DNA from: an uncultured Eubacterium sp.
GTDB taxonomy: Bacteria; Bacillota_A; Clostridia; Lachnospirales; Lachnospiraceae
Length of the DNA stretch: 29,914 nucleotides
Assembly: GCA_947653505.1 (NCBI GenBank)
Contig: CANTHI010000001.1
Location: forward strand, 1 to 29,914
Direction: 5' to 3'
Shown here: piece by piece, positions 22,280-29,912 of the stretch
Layout of the letters: each line of letters begins with the position of its first letter
How positions within the stretch are numbered: the first letter of the stretch is position 1
Notes under the pieces: model-generated
Database searches by the model: none
What the model was told of the DNA's origin: nothing
What the model saw: the letters and a program-made list of their open reading frames with translations, nothing else
Made by a program: the position numbers and the translations under genes

Positions 22280-24265
22280 ATGCAGATGAATAAAAAAGAA
22301 TGCCGTAAATTTGCTAATCCGGGGTTAAAAATGAATCCACGAAACGGAATCCTGCACGCGGATCAGATTGGTTACATCATCCGTACAGCAGTTAAAATCA
22401 TTGGAAACCATAAAACACTGGTGTTGTACATCTATTCCCGCTCACAGGCAACACAGGGGGATTTTAAGCCGTGTATGACGATGTTTCATGGCAAAGACGA
22501 TTTTATAACCCTGGCATATAAGGACGACGGAAGTACTGCATGGCGTACAGCAGCATTTGACCGTCTGGGCACAGACTGGTCTTTCCGCAGGAAATGTGCT
22601 TTTTATTCGCCTAAAGACAATACCCGTGTCAGCAGGTATTGTAGCAGCAATGAAGACGGATTTACAGCCCTTATCAGCGCACAGGACGCTATACTGGCGC
22701 GGAAAAGGCTGGATAAGCAGCGTATTAAAGAACGGCGTATTTTAGACCGCATGGAAGGAATAAAGAACCTGCCACGCAGCTTGAAAGGGTGGGTACACCG
22801 TTCAGTCATGCCGGCATACTTCTTTTATGACTACGTGAAAGGGAGCCGCAACGTACCTGGCGTCTGTTCCGCATGCGGCCATGAAATACGGCTGTCCGGC
22901 GTGAAACAGGGCGCAAAGAAGATTTGCACGCACTGCAAAAAAGAGATTATCTGCAAACCGCGCAGCAGACGCGGAAGCAGTATGTATGACCGTGATACTG
23001 TACAAGTCCTGCAAAATACTGGTAATGGGGAACTTTTGCTGCGTATCATAAAAATTTATTATAATTATAAAAATGATATTCCGGAAATAAACATTTACGA
23101 AAATGCCCGGCATTTTATACATCAGGACACAGAAAGCGGACGAGTCCGGATTGACAGCTATTATTACGCATACCACAGCGGCATCCTGACAGACTGGAAA
23201 GAGGGCGAACGTCCGCGCAGCAGCATGTTTTATGAGGGCTTTGAGTCAGATGCATCAGGTCATTTATATACAAAAAATCTGCCTGATGCATTTGCCGGAA
23301 CACCCTGGCAGTACTGCCTGATCGATAGTTTTTATAACCACTTCCGCAAGCCGTTTCTGGCACCGCGCTTTCTATCTGCATATCTTAACCATCCTGCTTT
23401 GGAGCACCTTGTCAAAACAGGATTTTATGCCGTTGTAAATGATCTCGTATACAGCTATCAGGAAAGCTGCCTGGACGAATCACAGCACCGCACACACCGG
23501 ATACTTGGTGTAGCAGCAGAAGATATAGGCTTTTTGCGCAGCATCGATCTAGATATGGCAGAATTAAAAATATATCAGGGTTACGCTGGAATAAAAGGAA
23601 GACAGGAACTGATAATCTGGCAGATCCAGAATGAAATCAGCCGTGATGTGCTGCCAATCCTCAAACACATGACCCCGCATAAAGCCATGTGCTATCTTGA
23701 CAGTCAGTATGAATTTCTACGTCTGCGTAAAACCAAATACGGTACACAGAGATACAAAAATATGCAAGATCTTGTGAGTGAGTACCGTGATTACCTTGAG
23801 CTGTGTAAAAAACTGAATTATGACATCAAAAACAGTTTTGTGAAATACCCGGCAGATCTGCAGAAAGCGCATGATAAAGCTGCACACAGGATGAAACATA
23901 AGGCTGATGCAAAGGAAAGACGTGCCTTTGCAGCCGTATACAAAAGAATTGCCGGGCAGTTTGATTTTGAGCAGGGCGGCATGAAAATTGTATATCCGTC
24001 CATTCCGGATGATGTTGTCAGGGAAGGACACGCGCTTCACCATTGTGTAGGCAGTTACGTAGAACGCGTGGCTAAGCATGAATGTGTGATACTGTTCCTG
24101 CGCCAGTGCAGTGATCTTGAAAAGTCGTTCTTTACGATTGAGATTCGTGGTAGTCAAATCGTTCAGGTGCGCGGTACTGGAAACTGTGCTGCAACACCGG
24201 AAGTAGATAAATTTTTAAAAGCCTGGGAGCAGCGGGTGCTTAGCCGGATAGAGGTTGCAGCATAA
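22280..24265 (+). CDS. pcfJ: PcfJ-like protein
   Basis: This 661-residue protein starts at ATG 22280 eight bases after AGGGGG. The in-frame GTG at 22271 lies within the GGGTGCAT motif and is a less likely start. A central zinc-ribbon-like C-S-A-C ... C-T-H-C (near 194-220) is present. The C-terminal PcfJ block (Y-P-S-I-P-D-D-V-V-R-E-G, H-H-C-V-G-S-Y, F-F-T-I-E-I-R) is clear. PcfJ is carried by Gram-positive conjugative plasmids and elements; its role is not defined. It begins 41 bases after PcfK and likely shares its transcript. Confidence 0.9.
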   Translation: MQMNKKECRKFANPGLKMNPRNGILHADQIGYIIRTAVKIIGNHKTLVLYIYSRSQATQGDFKPCMTMFHGKDDFITLAYKDDGSTAWRTAAFDRLGTDWSFRRKCAFYSPKDNTRVSRYCSSNEDGFTALISAQDAILARKRLDKQRIKERRILDRMEGIKNLPRSLKGWVHRSVMPAYFFYDYVKGSRNVPGVCSACGHEIRLSGVKQGAKKICTHCKKEIICKPRSRRGSSMYDRDTVQVLQNTGNGELLLRIIKIYYNYKNDIPEINIYENARHFIHQDTESGRVRIDSYYYAYHSGILTDWKEGERPRSSMFYEGFESDASGHLYTKNLPDAFAGTPWQYCLIDSFYNHFRKPFLAPRFLSAYLNHPALEHLVKTGFYAVVNDLVYSYQESCLDESQHRTHRILGVAAEDIGFLRSIDLDMAELKIYQGYAGIKGRQELIIWQIQNEISRDVLPILKHMTPHKAMCYLDSQYEFLRLRKTKYGTQRYKNMQDLVSEYRDYLELCKKLNYDIKNSFVKYPADLQKAHDKAAHRMKHKADAKERRAFAAVYKRIAGQFDFEQGGMKIVYPSIPDDVVREGHALHHCVGSYVERVAKHECVILFLRQCSDLEKSFFTIEIRGSQIVQVRGTGNCAATPEVDKFLKAWEQRVLSRIEVAA

Positions 24266-24288
24266 TTTTAAGAAAGGGGTAATCCAAT

Positions 24289-24627
24289 ATGACGAAAATA
24301 ACATTTGAAACAGACAATTCGGACAACAGCCGTATGGTCAGCCTGGATGATATTCTGGATCTCATTATAGGCAGGGAATCGGAAAATCAGGAGAAGTCGT
24401 ACTTTGGTTTTATCAAAACAAATGACAGCAACATTCTGACAAAAATTAAAGAGTATACGATGGATATGAAAGAAAAGGATTTCTCAGGGCTGGACAAACT
24501 GCAGATTGAACATCTGATAGAAGAAGCATCCACAGATTTAAAAGATGCAGTTACATCGGCAAATTTTGACTACCTTAGGGGCGGGATGAAACTTGGGGTA
24601 CGGCTGCTGTTTGAGCTTATGGTTTGA
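24289..24627 (+). CDS. Unknown protein, paralog of the 12977 gene
   Basis: The 112-residue product starts after AAAGGGG. It aligns end to end with the protein at 12977-13303, with the best conserved block at the C-terminus (N-F-D-Y-L-R-G-G-M-K-L-G-V-R-L-L-F-E-L). The family is helical and acidic and not recognised. It follows PcfJ by 23 bases, whereas its paralog lies before the Fic module, so the two sit in different operons. Confidence 0.8.
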   Translation: MTKITFETDNSDNSRMVSLDDILDLIIGRESENQEKSYFGFIKTNDSNILTKIKEYTMDMKEKDFSGLDKLQIEHLIEEASTDLKDAVTSANFDYLRGGMKLGVRLLFELMV

Positions 24628-24668
24628 TAACGCGAAATTGTCTGTAATACATACACAATAAAGGTTCT

Positions 24669-24701
24669 GCAGACGGAAATATTCTGACAATTTCCGTCTG
24701 C
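24669..24701 (+). terminator. Perfect 12-bp hairpin after the PcfJ operon
   Basis: GCAGACGGAAAT and ATTTCCGTCTGC pair around ATTCTGACA. The T run is absent, so termination is uncertain; it may also block mRNA decay. Confidence 0.55.
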
Positions 24702-24831
24702 ATGATCCCGATCCAGCTTGTACAGCGTCAAATATCCAGGCAATTTTTTTCATAAAAATCCGGTTGCTGTTTCAAAAAAATTCGCTGCGGGTGCGTCATT
24801 GAAACAAAAACGCAGCAGAGGAGGCAGAGGC

Positions 24832-25401
24832 ATGGATATAAAATCAAGCAGTACCGTATGTTTTACCGGGCACCGTCCAAAATCAATATTTCAGATCAAT
24901 CCATATGGAGAAGCCAGGAGAAAGGACTATCAGGAAATCGTTGACCGGATTGCAGATTTTGTGTATGAAATGGGGGAAAACGGATACAAAAGATTCATTA
25001 CAGGCGGAGCACAGGGCTTTGACCAGCTGGCATTCTGGGCCGTGAACCGTGTTGCAAAAGAAATCAATGGCATACAGAACATCGTTTACATACCATTCCG
25101 GGGACAGGAACGCCGCTGGTCTAAGAATGGATTATTCGGTCAGAACGAATATAACATTATGCTGGCACATGCAGATGAAATCCTGATCTGTACAGAAACA
25201 ATAAACCTTAATGACTTTTCACAAATTACTAAAGCCCTTATGTATCGTAACAAATGCATGGTAAATGATTCTGGTTACGTCTTAGGGCAGTTTGAAGATA
25301 ATAGCTGGCAGGATCGCAGGACTAAAAGCGGTACTGCGGACTGCCTGCGCTATGCAAAAGAAAAAGGGCGTACCATTGAGCTTTTTGGCATCTGTGCGTA
25401 A
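24832..25401 (+). CDS. SLOG (YpsA/DUF1273-type) nucleotide-sensor protein
   Basis: The 189-residue product starts at ATG 24832 after AGGAGG; a longer frame upstream lacks a site. Residues 10-15 read C-F-T-G-H-R, and I-T-G-G-A-Q-G-F-D-Q-L-A-F lies near 58-70. These are the two loops of the SLOG Rossmann fold (YpsA/DprA-like), which binds nucleotide-derived ligands. Such proteins are common on mobile elements and in defence systems, often as sensors. A weak form of the GGGTG leader (GCTGCGGGTGCG at 24784-24795) precedes it. Confidence 0.85.
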   Translation: MDIKSSSTVCFTGHRPKSIFQINPYGEARRKDYQEIVDRIADFVYEMGENGYKRFITGGAQGFDQLAFWAVNRVAKEINGIQNIVYIPFRGQERRWSKNGLFGQNEYNIMLAHADEILICTETINLNDFSQITKALMYRNKCMVNDSGYVLGQFEDNSWQDRRTKSGTADCLRYAKEKGRTIELFGICA

Positions 25402-25490
25402 AAAATAGATAAAAATTAAAGATTGCAGAGAAAATTTCTAAATTATGATATACTGTAAATCAGACAGAATAATGATTACGATGAAAGGGG

Positions 25491-26471
25491 ATGAAGAAAC
25501 TGGGAAAGATAGATACCGTTACAAAAAACTATATGAAAGATCCGGTAATCTTTGCTGATGTGTTCAATAAATTTTTATACCACGGAAAACAGGTAATAAA
25601 TCCTGATAATCTAACTGAAATGGACTCTACAGAGATTGTCGTTCCATACGGAGAGGGGAAAGCAGGCGTACCGGAACAGAAATACCGGGATGTGTTAAAG
25701 CTTATGATGACCGATGGAAACATCGCGTACTGTATTTTAGGTTGTGAAGACCAGGGAACCATACATTATGCAATGCCTGTAAAGAACATGCTTTATGACT
25801 CCATGCAGCTTGCACGTCAGGTCACAAAGGCTGCAAAGTCGCATAGAAAGGAATCTGGTGATACAGAAGATACGGGGTATGAGCCGACATCCGGGGAATT
25901 TCTTGGCGGATTTTACAAAACCGACAGATTAATTCCTGTCGTGACACTGGTAATCTATTTCGGGCCGGACAGATGGGATGGGTCACTGTCATTAAAGGAG
26001 ATGTACGCAGCAGCGGATGATGCGATTATGCAGTACGTGCCGGATTATAAGATCAACCTGATTGCACCGGAACAGATGACAGACGCTGAAATCCAGCAAT
26101 TTAAGACCAGCCTGAAAGAAGTCATGCTGTATATCAAGTATTCTAAAGATAAAGAAAAGCTGCAGGAAGTAACGCAGGCTGATAAAAGTTTTCAAAGTCT
26201 GGACAGACAGGCAGCGGAAGTCATTAATGTTACAACGAACTCGAAGTTAAAATATCCGGAAGGAAAGGAGAAGATAGATATGTGCTTAGCTCTTGAGGAA
26301 ATGCGGATGGACAGCAGAATTGAGGGAATACGCGAAGGTGAGATTAAAGGCGCTGTTGAAACTTATCAGGAAGTCGGTTACTCATTACAGGAAACTTGCA
26401 GGCGTGTTTCAGAAAAATTTAATCTTCCATTACAGCGTGCAGAAGAAGAATCAAAAAGATATTGGAAATAG
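25491..26471 (+). CDS. Second Rpn-family nuclease/transposase-like protein
   Basis: This 326-residue protein has the D-P-V-I-F-A-D-V-F-N-K-F-L-Y start, K-Y-R-D67-V-L-K and a G-C-E86-D-Q88-G-T-I-H-Y-A-M-P-V block of Rpn/DUF-type PD-(D/E)XK proteins (E-x-Q catalytic). C-terminal residues about 275-300 are G-I-R-E-G-E-I-K-G-A-rich. It is unlike the first Rpn protein at 9767 in sequence. AAAGGGG directly abuts the ATG at 25491, so translation may instead begin at the in-frame CTG at 25500, giving the usual M-G-K-x-D-x-V-T-K start. A terminator follows. Confidence 0.8.
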   Translation: MKKLGKIDTVTKNYMKDPVIFADVFNKFLYHGKQVINPDNLTEMDSTEIVVPYGEGKAGVPEQKYRDVLKLMMTDGNIAYCILGCEDQGTIHYAMPVKNMLYDSMQLARQVTKAAKSHRKESGDTEDTGYEPTSGEFLGGFYKTDRLIPVVTLVIYFGPDRWDGSLSLKEMYAAADDAIMQYVPDYKINLIAPEQMTDAEIQQFKTSLKEVMLYIKYSKDKEKLQEVTQADKSFQSLDRQAAEVINVTTNSKLKYPEGKEKIDMCLALEEMRMDSRIEGIREGEIKGAVETYQEVGYSLQETCRRVSEKFNLPLQRAEEESKRYWK

Positions 26472-26475
26472 CATA

Positions 26476-26523
26476 AAAACCGTACCCGTACAGCCGTCAG
26501 AAGCTTTCTGGTACGGTTTTTTA
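26476..26523 (+). terminator. Terminator after the second Rpn gene
   Basis: AAAACCGTACC pairs with GGTACGGTTTT across a 23-nt interval that holds a further small stem, then a T run. Confidence 0.75.
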
Positions 26524-26566
26524 TGACTATTAACAATCATAAAAATGAGAAAGGTTGGTAATTAGA

Positions 26567-27160
26567 GTGATTGAGATTGAAGCGTTTGGCGAAAAGATCA
26601 AAGTTAAAGACTGGCATGAGCGTTTGGCAGATGCAAAGAAATGGATTAAAGTATCGGATGAAGAAAAACGTATTTTATCTATGAGTGAAGAAGAATCGCA
26701 CGAGTATTTTAAAAAATCTATAGCTGAAACAGAAGCAAATTTTTGGGGATCTGAGGAACGTCTTGCCTATTATCGGTCACATGGATTAACAGATTGTTCG
26801 GATTATCCGGGCGGAGATGCAGCGTTTGAAAGGGATGTTCTTGCTGGTAATCAACGTGAAGAACGTCATCCGTTTACATTTATATTGAAGCAAGAGGATG
26901 AATATATTTACAAATGTATTGAAGATGGTCGTTTTAAAATTGATTGGGACTTTAGACGTCATTTTTATATGCATCCAAAGCTTATTTTAATTGTGGAAAA
27001 CACATACGAAAAAATTTACTTTGGTATGTTTCATCGGCCACCTGAGTATGAAAAAAGTATTTTGTCTCCGGATTCAGATTGGTATAACGATAAACCCTCT
27101 GTCTGTGAAGTTTACTGTCCATATCCTACTTTTCCATCATCAGAAGCAGATGATGAATGA
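26567..27160 (+). CDS. Unknown protein with a conserved DCSDYPGGDAAF core, copy A
   Basis: The 197-residue product starts at GTG 26567; AGAAAGG lies upstream, and an in-frame TTG at 26555 abuts it. Residues about 65-100 (E-R-L-A-Y-Y-R-S-H-G-L-T-D-C-S-D-Y-P-G-G-D-A-A-F-E-R-D-V-L-A-G) are nearly identical to the protein at 28216-28647. Outside this core the two differ. The protein is acidic with no membrane segment. Its stop overlaps an ATG of the Rpn-like remnant. Confidence 0.75.
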   Translation: MIEIEAFGEKIKVKDWHERLADAKKWIKVSDEEKRILSMSEEESHEYFKKSIAETEANFWGSEERLAYYRSHGLTDCSDYPGGDAAFERDVLAGNQREERHPFTFILKQEDEYIYKCIEDGRFKIDWDFRRHFYMHPKLILIVENTYEKIYFGMFHRPPEYEKSILSPDSDWYNDKPSVCEVYCPYPTFPSSEADDE

Positions 27161-27240
27161 GCAGATTTAAGTGCAGATTGAACGAAGCCATCCTCTGCAT
27201 TAAGCATTCTAAAGATAAAGAAAAGCTGTAGAAGGTACAA
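27157..27240 (+). pseudogene. Remnant of a third Rpn-type gene
   Basis: Reading from 27157, F-K-C-R-L-N-E-A-I-L-C-I-K-H-S-K-D-K-E-K-L then a stop then K-V aligns with F-K-T-S-L-K-E-V-M-L-Y-I-K-Y-S-K-D-K-E-K-L-Q-E-V of the Rpn gene at 25491 (near residue 206-229). The bases ATTCTAAAGATAAAGAAAAG are identical in both. Only about 24 codons remain, ending in a TAG at 27229-27231. Confidence 0.8.
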
Positions 27241-27254
27241 GAAAGGAAGGCATT

Positions 27255-27866
27255 ATGGCAGTACGCTCTAATACATACGAAAAAGCCGTTAAATATTTAG
27301 AAAAAATATACAGCCTGATCAACCAGGAATACTTTTATGGCGAGCTGGAAGAAATCACATTGACCGTACAAGAAAGCGTCAGATCCTACGGTCATGTTTC
27401 AGTCGATAATACATGGTTTACAGATAAAAAATCAATGAAAGAATTGAACATATCGGCTAATTATCTGAAACGTGACATATCTGAAATCGTAACAACACTG
27501 ATCCATGAATGCAGCCATATTTGGAATATGCAGCACGGCATACAAGACACAAGCAACAGGTATGTATACCATAACAAGTATTTTAAACAGACAGCGGAAG
27601 AACTTGGAAAGATAAAAGTTGAAAGGCACAAAAGATATGGCTGGACAATCAGCAAGCCGTCACAGGAGACACTTGATTTCTGTAAACGTCACAGGCTGGA
27701 GGAAATACAGATCTGGAGACAAGAAAAAGATTCAGACGGCAAAACAAAAAAGCCGTCAAGCACAAGAAAATACATATGTCCATGCTGCGGAAGTTCATTT
27801 CGCGCAACAAAAGAAATAAATGTGCTGTGCATGGACTGCAATGAAAAATTTATAAGATCCGAATGA
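27255..27866 (+). CDS. SprT-like zinc metallopeptidase
   Basis: This 203-residue protein has the gluzincin motif H84-E85-C-S-H88 in L-I-H-E-C-S-H-I-W, and a second conserved segment (N-K-Y-F-K-Q-T-A-E-E-L-G) that supplies the third ligand region, H-N-K. A C-terminal zinc ribbon C175-P-C-C178 ... C192-M-D-C195 follows, as in SprT-like/Spartan-type proteins. These act on DNA-bound proteins such as crosslinks. AAAGGAAGG precedes the ATG at 27255. A mobile-element copy could help DNA clear of bound proteins during transfer. The family call is clear; the substrate is unknown. Confidence 0.88.
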   Translation: MAVRSNTYEKAVKYLEKIYSLINQEYFYGELEEITLTVQESVRSYGHVSVDNTWFTDKKSMKELNISANYLKRDISEIVTTLIHECSHIWNMQHGIQDTSNRYVYHNKYFKQTAEELGKIKVERHKRYGWTISKPSQETLDFCKRHRLEEIQIWRQEKDSDGKTKKPSSTRKYICPCCGSSFRATKEINVLCMDCNEKFIRSE

Positions 27867-28040
27867 ATAAAGCTGAATCTGATACAGTTATGGAATTCAA
27901 TGTGCCTCCTTATTTGGCGTTTTAAGACGTTTTTATTACTAGCCGTATAAAACTCTATATTGCGTAAAAACATGCCTTCCTGCCCGTTCTGCGCGGCCTG
28001 GATGGCATATTTTTTATGCCGTTTAAATTTAAAACTGGCG

Positions 28041-28085
28041 TCAGGGCTTCGCCCTGAAATCATCACAAGGGGGATTTCCCCCTTG
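28041..28085 (+). repeat. Two adjacent perfect hairpins, terminator or transfer-site like
   Basis: TCAGGGC-TTC-GCCCTGA (28041-28057) is followed 8 nt later by CAAGGGGG-ATTT-CCCCCTTG (28066-28085), then ACCCCCTTTTCTC. The rest of 27867-28161 holds no gene. It could terminate SprT transcription, or be a transfer-origin-type structure. Confidence 0.65.
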
Positions 28086-28161
28086 ACCCCCTTTTCTCTG
28101 TTCTGTTTCCTTTTATCTTTTTTCTATAGCTGCATCTTTCTTTCATCAATCCACTTAAATA

Positions 28162-28180
28162 TGCCCTGCGGGCACGGGTG
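28162..28180 (+). promoter_or_regulatory. Hairpin-GGGTG leader element, copy 5
   Basis: TGCCC-TGC-GGGCA, then CGGGTG. It lies 35 bases before the 28216 gene. Confidence 0.65.
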
Positions 28181-28215
28181 TTTAATTAAATTATACATTA
28201 AGGAGGATATTACTC

Positions 28216-28647
28216 ATGACAGAACATGAAGCTTTCTTACAACGTCGCCACAGATTACGCGATCTGCTGCACAGGCGCGAAAAGCATTACAAAGGCTCAA
28301 AAGAACGTCTTGCTTATTACCGTTCGCATGGCCTGGCAGACTGTTCCGATTATCCCGGCGGGGATGCTGCGTTTAAAAGGGATGTGCTAGCCGGTGACCA
28401 GCGGCAGGAAAAAGATTTTACATTCGATACAAAACGTGAGGATACTTATATTATAAAATGCCTGAAAGACGGACGGTTTAAGCCGGATGCTGACTTTACC
28501 AAGTTGTTTCCCATGCATCCAAAGATTTTCGGCCTTTCGCGCGAGGCAGCCGGATGCCTTCATTTAACAACAGGCATAGACGATCCTGTATATCATGTCT
28601 ACAACGCATGGTCTCCTGATTATGTTGGTTACAAAAAGAAAGGCTGA
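28216..28647 (+). CDS. Unknown protein with a conserved DCSDYPGGDAAF core, copy B
   Basis: This 143-residue protein starts after AAGGAGG. Residues about 30-65 share E-R-L-A-Y-Y-R-S-H-G-L-A-D-C-S-D-Y-P-G-G-D-A-A-F-K-R-D-V-L-A-G with the protein at 26567, and a second shared stretch reads C-(I/L)-(E/K)-D-G-R-F-K near 90. The N-terminus is Arg/His-rich instead of the longer acidic lead of copy A. No known family is recognised. Confidence 0.75.
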   Translation: MTEHEAFLQRRHRLRDLLHRREKHYKGSKERLAYYRSHGLADCSDYPGGDAAFKRDVLAGDQRQEKDFTFDTKREDTYIIKCLKDGRFKPDADFTKLFPMHPKIFGLSREAAGCLHLTTGIDDPVYHVYNAWSPDYVGYKKKG

Positions 28648-28702
28648 TATTCTTGCACGTTTCCTAATGGTGTTCTTTCAGTTGCAGCCTGTTCATTAAA
28701 AA

Positions 28703-28724
28703 TGCCCTCCTGGCACGGGTGCAT
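28703..28724 (+). promoter_or_regulatory. Hairpin-GGGTG leader element, copy 6
   Basis: TGCC-CTCCT-GGCA, then CGGGTGCAT. It lies 36 bases before the 28760 gene. Confidence 0.65.
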
Positions 28725-28759
28725 TTCTGTATAAATCTTACAGAGAAAGGAATACAGAA

Positions 28760-29092
28760 ATGAAAAAAAGAATGAGCAAATATGAATTTGCTGAAAAAGT
28801 TGCACAGTACGTCAAAAACGCACTCCCGGAAGAACTGGGCGGAGCAGAAGTACGCATTGCAGAACCGGATCTGTGGGCAGACGGACCGCATACGTCCCTG
28901 CTTATCATCCGTCCCTGGAACGGCACTACAACGGGATTCATGCTCGACAAATGGTATCAGAAGTACATGGACGGGGACGCTGCTGCAGAATCCGCTGCTG
29001 CAGCAGTCATTAATAACCGCAGGCTGTATTTCATGCCGCTGGACGGCATGGACGCATCAGACCTGACAGGCGGTGCCGTCATCTATGCCTAG
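28760..29092 (+). CDS. DUF5688-like protein (N-terminal part only)
   Basis: This 110-residue protein starts with M-K-K-R-M-S-K-Y-E-F-A-E-K-V after GAAAGGA. The pattern K-V-x-x-Y-V-K-N-A-L-P-E-E-L and the later L-D-K-W-Y-Q-K-Y-M-D-G fit the N-terminal part of the DUF5688 family (about 300 residues when full length), so it may be a shortened member. Its last four bases overlap the stop codon of the convergent XRE gene. The family call is from memory of pattern only. Confidence 0.6.
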   Translation: MKKRMSKYEFAEKVAQYVKNALPEELGGAEVRIAEPDLWADGPHTSLLIIRPWNGTTTGFMLDKWYQKYMDGDAAAESAAAAVINNRRLYFMPLDGMDASDLTGGAVIYA

Positions 29093-29373
29093 CCCTGCCG
29101 GTTCCTCATATACTGTGCCATCTCAGTCAGTATACGCACGCTCTCTCCGTCCAGATCCGATATGTCGAGCACCGCCCTGTGCTCCAGCCCAAGCAGGTAG
29201 TCTGTTGATACCGCAAAAAGCCTGGCCAGCTCCACAATATACATGGTGGATGGCACAGAGATTCCCATCTCCCATGCATTTACGCTGCTTCGTGTGATTC
29301 CCAGACGTTTTGCTATGTCATTCTGTGTCATGCCGTTGGATTCCCGTAATGTCTTTATCTTTTCAGCTACCAT
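29089..29373 (-). CDS. XRE-family HTH regulator
   Basis: This 94-residue repressor-like protein has the Cro/CI helix-turn-helix at residues 8-62 (M-T-Q-N-D-I-A-K-R-L-G-I-T-R-S-S-V-N-A-W-E-M-G) and a short C-terminal segment (D-Y-L-L-G-L-E). GGGGATAAGG lies upstream of the ATG. The promoter ATGACA-16 bp-GATAAT lies upstream, close to an opposing plus-strand promoter. It likely controls itself and neighbours. Confidence 0.9.
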   Translation of the reverse strand: MVAEKIKTLRESNGMTQNDIAKRLGITRSSVNAWEMGISVPSTMYIVELARLFAVSTDYLLGLEHRAVLDISDLDGESVRILTEMAQYMRNRQG

Positions 29374-29423
29374 GATCCTTATCCCCTTTTGGATTAAGGA
29401 TAGAACAGCTCAATGGATATTTC

Positions 29424-29451
29424 ATTATCTAACAAGATATTATATTGTCAT
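29424..29451 (-). promoter_or_regulatory. Promoter for the XRE regulator at 29089
   Basis: On the minus strand ATGACA (29451-29446), a 16-bp spacer and GATAAT (29429-29424). Confidence 0.5.
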
Positions 29452-29466
29452 TTATGATGTTTAAAT

Positions 29467-29495
29467 TTGACATATAGGATATAAATGTATATACT
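29467..29495 (+). promoter_or_regulatory. Strong plus-strand promoter between the two XRE genes
   Basis: TTGACA (29467-29472), 17-bp spacer, TATACT (29490-29495). No plus-strand gene follows, and the transcript would run antisense to the XRE gene at 29619. A hairpin CAGCCA/TGGCTG lies near its start (29506-29523). Confidence 0.6.
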
Positions 29496-29568
29496 TTTCA
29501 GTATCAGCCAGATTATTGGCTGCACAGTGTATGGGCAGTAACTGGATACACATAGACGGGAAGCGCTG

Positions 29569-29602
29569 AAAAACAGCAGCGGTACAGGCGGTACCACTGC
29601 TG
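29569..29602 (-). terminator. Terminator of the second XRE gene
   Basis: On the minus strand, CAGCAGTGGTAC and GTACCGCTGCTG pair around five bases, then TTTTT. Confidence 0.8.
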
Positions 29603-29618
29603 ATAGAGCACAGCATGG

Positions 29619-29828
29619 TCAGATGTCTTCGTCATCCGGAACAAAAACCAGAATATCTGTGACTGTACACTCAAGCTCTTTGCAGAGCTGGTCCAGCGTC
29701 TTGATGCTTATGTTTTTGCCGGATCTCAGGCGCTGGATTACATCTGGGTTGATACCGTCGTTGATCAGCCGGTACGTAGATATGCCATGCTCTTTAATGT
29801 AATTCCAGAACGGCTCATAACTAATCAT
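29619..29828 (-). CDS. Second small XRE/Cro-CI regulator
   Basis: This 69-residue protein is one helix-turn-helix domain (S-T-Y-R-L-I-N-D-G-I-N-P-D-V-I-Q-R-L-R-S-G) ending in D-I-L-V-F-V-P-D-D-E-D. It matches the small YozG/Cro-like class. GGAGGTG precedes the start. A 12-bp palindrome and direct repeats lie about 60 bases upstream. Confidence 0.88.
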   Translation of the reverse strand: MISYEPFWNYIKEHGISTYRLINDGINPDVIQRLRSGKNISIKTLDQLCKELECTVTDILVFVPDDEDI

Positions 29829-29877
29829 TTATGCACCTCCATAAAGGAGCGTACACTAGATGATTAAAAGTTTATGA

Positions 29878-29912
29878 ATGCTATATCATCTATAGATGCT
29901 ATATTATCTATA
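29878..29912. repeat. Operator-like direct repeats upstream of the second XRE gene
   Basis: ATGCTATATCATCTATA (29878-29894) and ATGCTATATTATCTATA (29896-29912) are 18 bp apart. The exact palindrome CATCTATAGATG (29887-29898) joins them. Such sites near a Cro-like gene are candidate operators; the array may continue past the window. Confidence 0.6.

Noticed and set aside
22802..23381. Minus-strand frames of up to 124 codons inside PcfJ
   Set aside because: Antisense shadows of a well-supported gene.
27960..28229. Plus-strand 89-codon frame before gene copy B
   Set aside because: Runs through two perfect hairpins and the leader element and has no ribosome binding site; likely chance.
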